A DNA stretch of 21,694 nt, from NCBI GenBank assembly GCA_002887195.1, contig PJAB01000718.1, forward strand, positions 1 through 21,694, written 5' to 3'. The first letter of the stretch is position 1, and each line of letters starts with the position of its first letter. This DNA comes from Chrysochromulina parva (Eukaryota > Haptophyta > Prymnesiales > Chrysochromulinaceae). Made by a program: the position numbers and the translations under genes. Under the pieces are notes generated by a model that ran no database searches, was not told the DNA's origin, and saw only the letters and a program-made list of their open reading frames with translations. Shown here in pieces: positions 1-8,522 of this stretch.

Positions 1-277
1 TGGTCACGGATTCGTTGCGAGCGAGCGCGAGCCATCGGCGGCCGAGCACCTCGAGATGCACCGAGGGCGAAGGGCTGTGCTTCAGCAGCACATCGACCAC
101 TTGCTGCACGATGGCTTTGGCGTCCACATCGATGGGACTCGGCGACGGCTCGCACGCCATCGGAACGGGCGGCTGATTCGGAAGGGTACCGAGCGCATTG
201 GTAAACGACTCGAAGTCGGTGTGCTGGGTGGCGAGCATGGCGACGAGGAGGAGGCGGACGAGGCAGCAGCACAGCAT
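1..277 (-). CDS. 5' end of a secreted or membrane protein of unknown function (partial)
   Basis: A reading frame starts at an ATG whose complement is at 275-277 and runs off the left edge, giving the first 92 residues. The first 17 or so residues are a convincing signal peptide: a Cys/Leu-rich hydrophobic stretch (MLCCCLVRLLLVAMLA) followed by THQ-type polar residues. The mature part has a short Pro-rich spacer (NQPPVPMACEPSPSP) and then an amphipathic, helix-like stretch around residues 50-75. The frame is open upstream of this ATG for about 40 codons but contains no other ATG, and a stop lies in frame near 398, so this start is preferred. No family is recognised. The protein probably enters the secretory pathway; nothing more can be said without the rest of the gene. 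Confidence 0.5.
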   Translation of the reverse strand, partial: MLCCCLVRLLLVAMLATQHTDFESFTNALGTLPNQPPVPMACEPSPSPIDVDAKAIVQQVVDVLLKHSPSPSVHLEVLGRRWLALARNESVT

Positions 278-614
278 GCAAAATGCTTGCGAGTGCGCCC
301 ACGAAAGACCTTCGAGACCGGAAGGTCGCAGATCAGAGTACCGGTAAACGAATGGTTTGTTTCCTTTTTTATCGAGTAACAACGCCGCCGCACTGGAATT
401 TGGTCACATACTAGCTAGCAGCTGTCAACCGGACTGCACAATCCTTGGTGTGTAGGCGCCTCGTGTGAACATGGCTGTTAACACACCGCCGCCGTGGACA
501 GCGACTACTTTACAGTACGAGTACGGGTACTGAACCCTGATGCTGACCACCGCGCAAAAATCCCGCGTCGTTCACGCCACCCCGGCGGACTGTTGATTGG
601 TACCAAGGTAGCCG
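278..614. other. Intergenic region, nothing recognised
   Basis: About 340 bp between the 5' end of the left-edge gene and the 3' end of the hemolysin III-like gene, both on the minus strand. It must hold the promoter of the first and the 3' UTR of the second. I see no TATA box, repeat or RNA gene. Short ORFs here are shadows or noise. Confidence 0.5.
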
Positions 615-1532
615 TCATCCCTGGAACGCACAGGCGCGGAGGCGCTCGGGCATCCGTTCGAGATCGTGCACAAACGCGAAGAAGATGCAGCTGCTCCCGA
701 GTGTAACGAAGACATGCCATAGGCACGTGTGCCCCTCGAGCTTGTTGACGCCCCACGGGATCAGCCCGACCGTGTAGAACACGCCGGCGAGGCAGACGAG
801 CTTCAGCGAATATTCGCTGAACGCCTCGACGAGCGATGACCACACGATGATGGCCGACCACCCCATGAGAAGGAAGCATGGTATGTGCAGCGTAAAGGTG
901 TTGAGGCGGCCGCCGTGCAACTTGGCGGCCATAGTGAAGAGCGCGAGCGCCCACACAAAGCCGAGCGTGCGCATGCAGCACGACACCAGCATGACCGGGG
1001 TGTACGAACCCGCGATCAGCAAGCAGATGCCGGCATGGTCGATGCACGCCAGCGTTTCGAAGTGGCGCTTGCCCCAGTGGCCCATGCCAACGTTGTAGAA
1101 CGTGGAGCAGACAAACATGCCGAGCAGCGACGCCAGGTATAACCACATCGCCGCGTTGAGCAGCGGCGGTGACCTGCTGCCTATTGCGGAGAGCCGGAAG
1201 CACATGTAGCCCGTTGCTGTGCACGTCAGGCAGACGCCAACGGCGTGCACGAGCGCGTCGGCGGCCAGTTCGCGACGGCTGTACGGGCGCGGCATGGTCG
1301 GGTACCATGGAATGCGCTCCGTCCAAGGCGCTCGCATGTGGCTTGTTGCCGAACGCAGGTGGCCGAGCAATGACTTGGGCACATCGTGGATCAACTCTTC
1401 GTCGATTTGCAAGGAGTCACGATGTACGTTGCCGCTGCTCCGGAGTATCGAGCACGAAGGCTCGACGGACGGCTCGAGCACGAGGGTTCGATGGCCTGGG
1501 AGCACGTCCACGAACAATTCCTTGCCCTGCAT
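615..1532 (-). CDS. Hemolysin III / PAQR-family seven-helix membrane protein
   Basis: A 305-residue protein. Residues about 84-290 carry the hemolysin III/progestin-adipoQ receptor signature: a YSRRELAADALVHAVG entry motif, a Ser-containing second helix (CSTFYN, 142-147), the hallmark DHAGICLLIAGSYTP at 165-179, and a last helix with a WH pair (LWHVFVTLGSS). Hydrophobic segments fit seven helices. The family includes CREST-type integral membrane proteins such as AdipoR (ceramidase-related), Izh2 and bacterial TrhA; substrate and location here are unknown. The first ATG is used; a GTG 21 bp upstream is ignored. The first 80 residues are polar and match nothing I know, so the true start could be near M66 or M80. 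The expected zinc-ligand pattern is altered: Asn replaces the His after Tyr in helix 2, and the last-helix His pair has four residues between, not three. Confidence 0.85.
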   Translation of the reverse strand: MQGKELFVDVLPGHRTLVLEPSVEPSCSILRSSGNVHRDSLQIDEELIHDVPKSLLGHLRSATSHMRAPWTERIPWYPTMPRPYSRRELAADALVHAVGVCLTCTATGYMCFRLSAIGSRSPPLLNAAMWLYLASLLGMFVCSTFYNVGMGHWGKRHFETLACIDHAGICLLIAGSYTPVMLVSCCMRTLGFVWALALFTMAAKLHGGRLNTFTLHIPCFLLMGWSAIIVWSSLVEAFSEYSLKLVCLAGVFYTVGLIPWGVNKLEGHTCLWHVFVTLGSSCIFFAFVHDLERMPERLRACAFQG

Positions 1533-2557
1533 ACGCGCGAAGACGAAGCACACTCACAAAACTAAATCCAATCTGCGAAAACCTCCGGCGAGCTCACTGA
1601 TCTCCGCGCAGCTTGCAAACGCGAACCCACATTTTGCTGCCCAGGCTTCGCTCAGTGGCGTTCTCGCTTGGCGGCGGAGGGCAGCAGCACCAATCGCGGA
1701 GGGGCTGAGCCAGCTCAAACTTGTACGCGCGGCTGACGCGCGTGTGCGCCGCTCTCGCTCCAAGGGGTGGGGTGTTACCCGCCGCCGGGCGGGAGGCTGC
1801 CACCAGCGCCGTGACGAGCAGTTGGCTGTCCCACAGGTTGTGAATGGCAGGTGGGTGGTAAAGCATCGAGCTGCCCAAGCTCTCGCGGTACCGTGCGTTC
1901 AGGCACGGGCAAAGCTGTGTTCCAAGCCCTTCCTCAAGTTGCGCTGCCGAAGCTGCACGATTGAGCAGAGTGGCACCTTGCGTGAGCGCCACCCATGATG
2001 CGCCGCGGCTGCAGCTCCACAGATGCACACAACAGACAGCCGCAGGTCACAAGTACTTTTGGAGTTGCAGTCCAAATGTGTGCAGTCCGTAAGAGTTCAG
2101 AAAAGGCATCAGATTCAATCAGTCAGATGCCATCAGATGCCATCAGATGCCATCAGATGCCATCGGATGCCATCGGATGCCATCGGATGCCATCGGAGGT
2201 AGTCGCTCACCTTCCATTCCACAGCCTCGCCTCGTACGAACCGTCCACATACATGGCACCCATCGACCACGAATAAGACCCGTGTGACGCCCGTGACGCC
2301 CTGTGCGAGCTCTTGCCAGGGTCGATGGTGCATGGCGGATGGGGCTCGTCCTCGTGGACGCGGCTGTGCCGCTTATCGCCGCTGCCGGTGCGCGAGGGAG
2401 GCAGGATCATGCTCACCGGAGCGAGAGCGAATGAGAGCACGGTAGAAGGTGCCGCAAGCGCTGCCTTTCGCCAGTTGGACAGTGCCTTGTGCAAAAGAAC
2501 CTCCGAGAGGGACCAACCGCGGAGAACTGTCACACAGTCAGAGGCCATCAGATTCAC
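1533..2557. other. Gene-poor intergenic region with satellite repeat
   Basis: About 1 kb between the 5' end of the PAQR-like gene and the last open part of the SGNH-like gene. It contains the 10-bp tandem repeat at 2121-2198 and scattered single copies of related ATCAGA/GATGCCATC words (around 2548 and 2708). Minus-strand frames at 2133-2333 and 2207-2557 may be leftover or extra exons of the SGNH-like gene (see findings). Composition is less GC-rich than the flanking genes. No RNA gene was recognised. Confidence 0.4.
2121..2198. repeat. 10-bp self-complementary tandem repeat (CATCRGATGC)n
   Basis: About 7.5 tandem copies of a 10-bp unit. The left copies read CATCAGATGC and the right copies CATCGGATGC, a single-base switch that divides the array into two blocks. 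Each unit contains CATC followed by GATG, so every unit is its own inverted repeat and either strand can fold into many small hairpins. The array lies just 3' of the possible DxxH frame of the SGNH-like gene. Confidence 0.95.
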
Positions 2558-3664
2558 TCAGCGGCGATCAGTCAGAGGCAGCGAGACGGACCTCAAACAG
2601 GTCCCACGATGATTGCAGGGGGTTGAGGGCTGCGGCAGCATTATCCCAACACAAGAGCCAGTCTGAAGAAAATGCAAATCTGGCGCCCTCGTGAGGAGTA
2701 CATGTGCCGATGGCATCAGAGGGCTGGCTTGCTTGGTGGGTTGCTTGGTCATTAGGGAGCAAGGGTGCAATAGGAAGCGCGTGCGGAGCTCTAAGAAAGC
2801 ATCCTGTGCGAGCCCGCTGGCGTACGCGGCAAAACGATACGTGAGCCGCAGCATGCCCGTGGCAACGGAGCATCGGCGGATGGGCTCACGGGTGGACGAC
2901 CCCTGGGCGGACGATCTGCCAGTGGTCGATCGGTCAGACGATTGATGCTCTTCGTCGGTCTCTTCGTCGGTACGCCTGCTGAGCGGCCCTGGTTGTGATG
3001 CTGACTCGTGCTCGTCCGGCTCGAATTGCAGCTCGAGTGATGGACACAATGCGAGCGCCCTCGTCTGGTTGTCGCCTGGTGCGGCGGTCTTGTGAACACA
3101 GCGCTGTGGCTGTGGAACGTGGGCGCCCTTGACGTGGCAGACGGAAGTTGATGCCGGGTGTGGGCTACGAGTGTTGGTCTCAATCATGCACCATTGGCGC
3201 GCGAGAGACCCACCGAAAGCGTGGGCGCGCTTGGGGTCCATGGCGCCATCGAGGAAGGGCTTGATGCATTGCTTTTTGACAGCATTTGGGCAGCCCTCGC
3301 TGAGGGCGCCCAGCAGTGAGCCATCACTTGCGTTGAGGATGATGTCGGCGTACGCCACATCCTTCAGGTCAAGTGTTGAACCAAACCAGTGAGTCGTATC
3401 CATGACAGATCCGCCGCTCACATTGGCCACCTGCTGCAGCAGCGTCACGAAGAGGCCACGTGTGGACGAGTCGCCAACCAAGTAGAGCCAGTGGCCGTTG
3501 AGTGCCTTACGGAGATCTGCTGATGGCAGCACGCCGTTCTTGAGTGTCGGGTGCAAAACCGCTTCAGTTGTAACGTAGCAGATGTGAGTGCTGTCGTTGC
3601 TGCCGCTGTGAAAGGTACCCGGAGGGCGGCATGGCGAGGCCTTGTACGAGGGCGGAAATCCCAT
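2558..3664 (-). CDS. SGNH/PC-esterase-like protein (GDSxxR motif), gene model uncertain
   Basis: An open frame of 368 residues from the ATG at 3664; an upstream GTG at 3688 is not used. Residues 58-70 read HWLYLVGDSSTRG, which matches block I of SGNH hydrolases and of the TBL/CASD1/NXPE-type PC-esterases: G-D-S with Ser66 as nucleophile, then Arg69. About 60 residues upstream are Cys-containing and compatible with such a domain. The stretch RLTYRFAAYASGLAQ (about 282-296) also looks like genuine protein, whereas the last 60-70 residues are low-complexity and run towards the repeat-rich region. The DxxH motif expected near the C terminus is absent from this frame; a DGCH lies in another frame at 2253-2264. 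No signal peptide is visible, which suggests a missing 5' exon. The gene may be multi-exon or decayed. Likely role, if intact: O-acyl transfer or hydrolysis on glycans. Confidence 0.5.
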   Translation of the reverse strand: MGFPPSYKASPCRPPGTFHSGSNDSTHICYVTTEAVLHPTLKNGVLPSADLRKALNGHWLYLVGDSSTRGLFVTLLQQVANVSGGSVMDTTHWFGSTLDLKDVAYADIILNASDGSLLGALSEGCPNAVKKQCIKPFLDGAMDPKRAHAFGGSLARQWCMIETNTRSPHPASTSVCHVKGAHVPQPQRCVHKTAAPGDNQTRALALCPSLELQFEPDEHESASQPGPLSRRTDEETDEEHQSSDRSTTGRSSAQGSSTREPIRRCSVATGMLRLTYRFAAYASGLAQDAFLELRTRFLLHPCSLMTKQPTKQASPLMPSAHVLLTRAPDLHFLQTGSCVGIMLPQPSTPCNHRGTCLRSVSLPLTDRR

Positions 3665-3959
3665 AATTCCACTCTTCTGCACGCTCACCGGCGCTCGTTC
3701 GCAGTCGAGGGTCCTTCGCAGGAAAAGGGTCGCTCTCAGTTGTCGCGCCCCCCAGGAAAATTAAAGCATGCATGCAAACGAACGGCGCAAATTCGCTGCG
3801 TGATCAACGGGTGCGTTGACTGACAGTCGCTGACAATCTGTCGTTTTCTCTAGCAAATCATTCGTCAATCCACGAGATTAGGAATCCTAGGTCAGTTCCG
3901 GAAATTTCTACTTCACGCGTCGTAAATCTCGATTTTCGCGGCGTGGTAATACGCTCTCA

Positions 3960-4952
3960 ATGGCGTGGATCGCTCTCCATGGCGCCTGCTTGGGCCTTCT
4001 GATTGGTAGCCCGCTGCGAGGCAACTTCGTATCGGTGCTGATGGATTTGTCGGCTCTCAAGTCAACCAAGCCTCTGCCGCCACTCCTGGCGGAATGGGGT
4101 TGCGACGAGGAGCTGTGGTCAAAGATAAAGCAGAAGAGATCGCTCGAGAAGCTCATGGAGGAGAAGCGCGAGGAGCAGGGCAGAAAGCGGATCGCGTCTC
4201 TTCGTGAGTTAATTGCAAATGCGCCCTCGCCCGCCCCGGCACCGGTTCAGAAGAAAGTGGGAGCCCAACCCCGGAAGCCTGCTGCCAAGATCGACAAGAA
4301 AGGGCCATACATTCTCTATGGCGAGCTGCCCTCGGGTTTCGACGCAGCAACGGCGACCCAGCTGTTGTTTGCAAGGCAGGAGGCCAAGATTGCAAAGCAG
4401 TACGCTGCGGCAGATGCGATTCGGGATAAGCTGACTGAGATGGGCGTCACCGTCCGTGATGACCTGCACACCTGGTATGTCCGCGGGGCTGATGGAAAGA
4501 TCTTGGGCGCGAACGAGAGGCAGCCGAAGCCAGCGAAGAAGGACATTGTGGATACTGCGGTCGCTGCTGGTGTATTCGGCACCCTCGCCGCGGCAGTTGG
4601 TGCTGCCGGCCTCGTCGACACCATGAAGAGTGCGGGCCCGTTCACCGTCTTCGCGCCGACTGATGCCGCCTTCGCCAAGCTGCCCGCGGGCACCGTCGAG
4701 GAGCTCATCAAGCCCGAGAACAAGGCGAAGCTCGCCGCTATCCTCACGTACCACGTCGTCTCTGGCAAGGTGATGGCCAGCACTGTCGTCACCATGGACG
4801 GCCAGAAGGTGAAGACTGTCAATGGACAGGAGGTCTCCATCAAGGTCGGCGCGGACGGCGTCATGGTCGACGGCGCCAAGGTCACGACGACCGACATCGA
4901 GTGCTCCAACGGCGTTATCCACATCATTGACACCGTTATCCTGCCGGCGTAG
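3960..4952 (+). CDS. Fasciclin-domain protein with a CysRS-tail-like N-terminal module
   Basis: A 330-residue single-exon protein. The last 140 residues (about 193-330) are a FAS1 domain: [15 protein letters not shown] opening, H1 motif [17 protein letters not shown] (226-242), [11 protein letters not shown], and H2 motif [13 protein letters not shown]. It resembles bacterial and cyanobacterial single-FAS1 secreted adhesion proteins. Residues about 134-174 ([20 protein letters not shown], then [14 protein letters not shown]) match the helical C-terminal tail of cysteinyl-tRNA synthetase, without any synthetase catalytic domain. Residues 30-85 are charged and helical, followed by a Pro/Ala linker. 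The first ATG gives a weak signal-like N terminus ([14 protein letters not shown]); an ATG at 4041 would remove it. Secretion is therefore likely for FAS1 but not proven. The 5' neighbour is divergent, 295 bp away. Confidence 0.85.
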   Translation: MAWIALHGACLGLLIGSPLRGNFVSVLMDLSALKSTKPLPPLLAEWGCDEELWSKIKQKRSLEKLMEEKREEQGRKRIASLRELIANAPSPAPAPVQKKVGAQPRKPAAKIDKKGPYILYGELPSGFDAATATQLLFARQEAKIAKQYAAADAIRDKLTEMGVTVRDDLHTWYVRGADGKILGANERQPKPAKKDIVDTAVAAGVFGTLAAAVGAAGLVDTMKSAGPFTVFAPTDAAFAKLPAGTVEELIKPENKAKLAAILTYHVVSGKVMASTVVTMDGQKVKTVNGQEVSIKVGADGVMVDGAKVTTTDIECSNGVIHIIDTVILPA

Positions 4953-5238
4953 AGAGAGTAAGAGAACGAGCCCCTACAGAGACTTTGTGATCGGCTCCTG
5001 CCCCGCGGTCCTCCCTGTATAGTTAATTCGATCGGTAAAATTCAGTTTGTCAAGTTTTGCTTGCCCATTCTTGTTCACACAAGTTCACAAAGATCGGCGC
5101 GGGTAAATCCAGGGGAGCACACTAGAAACAGTGCCGTAGCACCGGATGTCGCGTCTTGTTAACGTTCACACTACGGGGGAACGGGGCGCGGTCCGCGACG
5201 ATTGGTGTCGAGTCATCGCGGTACAATACCGGTACCTG

Positions 5239-5961
5239 ATGTTGTCACGGCTCGTTGCCTTGGGCATTGTGCTTGCTGCAACCGCTTCGGCCGCCGAGCT
5301 CAAGGTGACGCAGTACGACGGCCCCACGGAGTGCGACGAGGCCAACAAGGTCAAGAGTGGTGATCTGCTTGGCATGCACTACACGGGAACAATCGTGTGC
5401 AGCTTTTTCTCGACCCACCACTTGGCGTTCGCGTGCGGCGCCTGCCCCACTGCCGCTCACTGATTGTCGCATGGTCTTGACCAGGACGAGTCGTCGGCCA
5501 CGGGTGTTAAGGGTAAGCAGTTCGACAGCTCACGTGTACGCGGCGTCGTGTTTGACACCAAGATTGGCGTCGGAGCAGTCATTCCAGGCTGGGATCAGGG
5601 CCTGATCGGCCTGTGCAAAGGCGCCAAGGCGATCCTGGTTATCCCGCCGGATATGGGCTATGGAGAGAAGGGAGCCGGCGACGACATTCCGGGTGGAGCC
5701 ACGCTCAATTTTGATGTTGAAGTGATGACGCTCACAACGCCCCCAGAAGAACCCAGCCTGTTCGCCGAACTCGACGTCAATGAAGATGACCGTCTTTCAC
5801 CCGCGGAGGTTCTGGCGTTCTTTCAGAAGCGCAACCCGGACATGATGGCGCTGCCCGAAGGCCTCATGGAGAACGAGGACAACGACAAGGACGGCTTCAT
5901 TTCGTGGGACGAGTTTAGCGGTCCGAAGGGCAAGACGCCCCCCAAGAAGGACGAGCTTTGA
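5239..5961 (+). CDS. ER-lumenal FKBP-type peptidyl-prolyl isomerase with two EF-hands and KDEL
   Basis: Two exons, 5239-5394 and 5485-5961, encode 210 residues. A signal peptide (MLSRLVALGIVLAATASA) is followed by an FKBP domain, residues about 21-137, with GDLLGMHYTGTI joined across the intron to DESSATGVKGKQFDSS. It continues with VIPGWDQGLIGLCKGAKAIL, YGEKGAGDDIP and ATLNFDVEV. Two canonical calcium loops follow: D149-E160 (D, N, D, R, S, E at the ligand positions) and D184-E195. The protein ends PPKKDEL, a classical ER retrieval signal. The layout matches animal FKBP14/FKBP7-type ER foldases, which act on prolyl bonds of secretory proteins. The ATG at 5239 is chosen because it begins the signal peptide; the frame is open further upstream but only with unlikely sequence. 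Confidence 0.93.
5395..5484 (+). other. Intron of the FKBP gene (90 bp, phase 0)
   Basis: The donor is ATC|GTGTGC and the acceptor GACCAG|GAC. Removing it joins HYTGTI to DESSATG and restores a continuous FKBP domain. Without splicing, the first frame stops at 5461-5463 inside the intron. Confidence 0.92.
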
Positions 5962-6401
5962 AGAGCGCTGTACCGAGCGATCTCAAGGAGTGGCGAGCTT
6001 CGATGGCGGCTGCGTGCCCCTCGAGTATTTTGTCGAACGCCGTGAGCGATGTGAAGTCCTGAGTGAACTGGCGCGGAGCGCCTGTACTGCGGCCGCACCA
6101 TCTTTCCGTCACCGGTGAGTTCAAAACGAAATCGAGGTGGTCGGGACTCGGGTGATAGTGTGTGAATCCAGAAAGAATTCCTGACAGATTCCTCCCCCTA
6201 CCCTTTATGGGCCGTGGGTCATGAGCGTTCGCTTTCCACAACATATACTGTTCGACAACTTCGAACTCTTGACGAGGGGAACGAATCCGAATATGTGTCT
6301 GAAAGTCGTGCCGTGGAGGCCGAATTTGGGGGTGCCGTGCGGGGCGCGGTAGCCCCGCGAATTTTTTTCGAACGCGGACGGTCCGGATTTCTCGGAAAAT
6401 A
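5962..6401. other. Convergent intergenic region, nothing recognised
   Basis: About 440 bp between the stop codons of the convergent FKBP and EEP-EF-hand genes; it holds both 3' UTRs. Unlike the other three convergent intervals it has no extreme GC block. The minus-strand ORF crossing it shows no recognisable domain, and no second EF-hand could be found that would extend the EEP protein. Confidence 0.5.
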
Positions 6402-8522
6402 CTAAATTTTCGACTCGGATACTGCGAGCTCACTCAAGATCTCGTTCAGCTCGCTCACGCAGACAGCGCCACTGCCGTCCTTGTCGAAGGCGGAGAAAGC
6501 CTTCTTGTACGAAGCGAGCACCTCGTCGGAAATCGCTGGCGAGGGTGGCGCTGCCGCCGGCGCGAGCGCAATCACCTCAGGCGCGGGTGGCGCTGCCGCT
6601 GCCGCGGGCGCAATCACCTCGGGCGCACTTTCCGTGGGCGCAATCACCTCGGCTGCGGGCTCCGCCACCGCGGGCGCAGGCGGCACAGCCGGGAAGGCAA
6701 AGTCGATGACCAATGGCAGGTGGTCAGACGGGCACGAGATCGACGGCAGCAGATGCGCATGCGACTCTGCAACCGTCGCATACGTCACTGGCCCCCAGGC
6801 ATGCTCTGATCGGCCGAGCGGCTCGCCAACGTAGAAGATGTGATCAATGACCTGCAGCATGTGCTCACCCACCTTGCGCTTTTGCTCTGAGAGTGGGCCC
6901 CGCATCTTGTTCGTCGTCACCGGGAAGCCGAGCCCTAAGCATCGGCCATCGTCTCCCTGTCGGCGTAGGGCTCCCTGCCGGTGCCCTACGCCGCCACTTG
7001 AAAAGTGGTCATCCCACACACTCCGCACGCCCGGGAGGGCGCGAAAAAGCTTCCAGACAGTCTCCGTCTCCGTCCGGTCGGGCGCCGTGTTGCCGTCCAT
7101 GCAGAGCAAGACTGGGTGGCCGTCCGATGTACCCTCCATCAGCCAATCGGCCAGGCCAGGTGCCGCGGCCGTGCTGCCCTCCGCCGGCGGCCGGCCCTCA
7201 TTGCGAGCCACCTGGAAGAGCCTCATCACCTCGTCTTTGTGCTTGTCCCCGCTCGCGAGATGCGCGCAGATCACGCTTAAGGGACACCCATCTGAGAGCC
7301 GCAAGAGCTCGACGCGCACAGCCCCACATTGGCGCTTGGCATCCTCCTCCGGCAGGGCGATGAAGCTGATCGCCGTCGCTCGCAGCTTCTCTGATCTCCA
7401 GAAGACTGCACACCCATCGTCATCGGCGCCAACGGCACCGCGCTTGGTGGCGAGCTTGCGGCAGGTGGAAGGATGCTTAGGTGCAAAGGCTACGCCGCCT
7501 ACTCGGAGGTGCTCCAGGTAGGCGGCTGGGTCGGAAGTGGGCACACCGGCGGCATGCATGGGCGCGTAGCGGCGGCCACCGAGCGAGCACTCATAGCCGA
7601 GGCCTTCGAGATCAGATTGCATCTCGCTCATGTGATCGAGCTCCTCGAAGGCGATGACATCGGGCTGGAGGAGCTGGACGATGGCCTTCATGCGGGCATA
7701 CCTGGCCTCCCAGTCCACGACCACTTGCAGGTTGCGCACCGCACGGGCTGCAATGCTCGGATCCTGCACGGAGGCCTCTAAGGCTATGAGTGGATCGCTC
7801 GCCGCAAGGATGTCACGCGGATGCTCGAGCGCACGCTCGCCGTCCTTCACGGCCAGCACATCTTCGACCAAGAAACCGTCATTGCTCATGCCATCTGCGA
7901 GTATATTCCATTGCAAGACGCGCAAGCCTGACGAGAGGGGCAACGGCTCGAGCTGGTGAAATGAGGCGCCACCTCGCTCCGCACGAATGATGGCATCGTC
8001 GGATACGCCAGCCTGTTGCAGGCGACGGACGTGCTCAGCAATGTGATCCTTCGCCGCGCGTTTTGCACTGGTCATGCCGTGCGAGTCCGCGATCGCGATT
8101 GTAGGCACGTCCCGGTCCCTCTCTTCGTGGTCCACCACGTTCACACTGAGCTGTGCGGTTGCGCTCAAAGCAATTACCGCCATCCTTTTGGAGTCCGAGC
8201 TGCCGCTGTCGCCGTCACTTGGCGTCGGAAGCTCGCGGCCCAGAGGCGTGGCCTCTTCCTCAACTGCCATGTCGGCGGCAGCAGCTAGCGGCCGCGTAAG
8301 AGCATTCGTTCGCTCAAAGGTATCCTCCTCTTCTGGCGCGATGACGTCCCTGCTGATGGTGGTATCCTCCTCTTCATCGCACAGTCTCATGCCCAGGTGA
8401 GGCCTTGCGTCTACATTTCCATCGTGCGAGCCAACGACATTCGCTCCATCGTGCGAGCCAAGGACTTTCGCCTCGACTTTCACGGCCACATGCGTCGTCT
8501 CGACGCTCGCGCAACAACCCAT
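6402..8522 (-). CDS. Endonuclease/exonuclease/phosphatase (CCR4/nocturnin-like) protein with N-myristoylation motif and C-terminal EF-hand
   Basis: An intronless 706-residue protein. It starts MGCCASVE, a strong N-myristoylation and palmitoylation pattern, so membrane attachment on the cytosolic side is likely. Residues 20-190 are acidic and low-complexity, with a GSHDG repeat at 22-26 and 31-35. The EEP domain spans about 198-610 and keeps the expected active-site blocks: LQWNILADG (W205, N206), AFEELDH (E294), CAHLASG (H421), CMDGN (D476, N478), IDHIF (D560, H561) and CPSDHLPLV (D600, H601). This resembles the CCR4/nocturnin/Angel branch, which removes RNA tails or hydrolyses phosphate esters. 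An Ala/Pro linker with an APEVIA repeat leads to one EF-hand loop, D680-E691, 15 residues before the TAG stop. EF-hands usually come in pairs, so a further exon cannot be excluded, but none was found. Confidence 0.88.
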   Translation of the reverse strand: MGCCASVETTHVAVKVEAKVLGSHDGANVVGSHDGNVDARPHLGMRLCDEEEDTTISRDVIAPEEEDTFERTNALTRPLAAAADMAVEEEATPLGRELPTPSDGDSGSSDSKRMAVIALSATAQLSVNVVDHEERDRDVPTIAIADSHGMTSAKRAAKDHIAEHVRRLQQAGVSDDAIIRAERGGASFHQLEPLPLSSGLRVLQWNILADGMSNDGFLVEDVLAVKDGERALEHPRDILAASDPLIALEASVQDPSIAARAVRNLQVVVDWEARYARMKAIVQLLQPDVIAFEELDHMSEMQSDLEGLGYECSLGGRRYAPMHAAGVPTSDPAAYLEHLRVGGVAFAPKHPSTCRKLATKRGAVGADDDGCAVFWRSEKLRATAISFIALPEEDAKRQCGAVRVELLRLSDGCPLSVICAHLASGDKHKDEVMRLFQVARNEGRPPAEGSTAAAPGLADWLMEGTSDGHPVLLCMDGNTAPDRTETETVWKLFRALPGVRSVWDDHFSSGGVGHRQGALRRQGDDGRCLGLGFPVTTNKMRGPLSEQKRKVGEHMLQVIDHIFYVGEPLGRSEHAWGPVTYATVAESHAHLLPSISCPSDHLPLVIDFAFPAVPPAPAVAEPAAEVIAPTESAPEVIAPAAAAAPPAPEVIALAPAAAPPSPAISDEVLASYKKAFSAFDKDGSGAVCVSELNEILSELAVSESKI

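Noticed and set aside
1594..2028. 144-codon minus-strand frame with AIHNLWDSQLL, faintly like the LHxxWD motif of S1/P1 nucleases
   Set aside because: Only one short word is similar; the other zinc-ligand motifs of the family are missing and the surroundings are non-coding in character.
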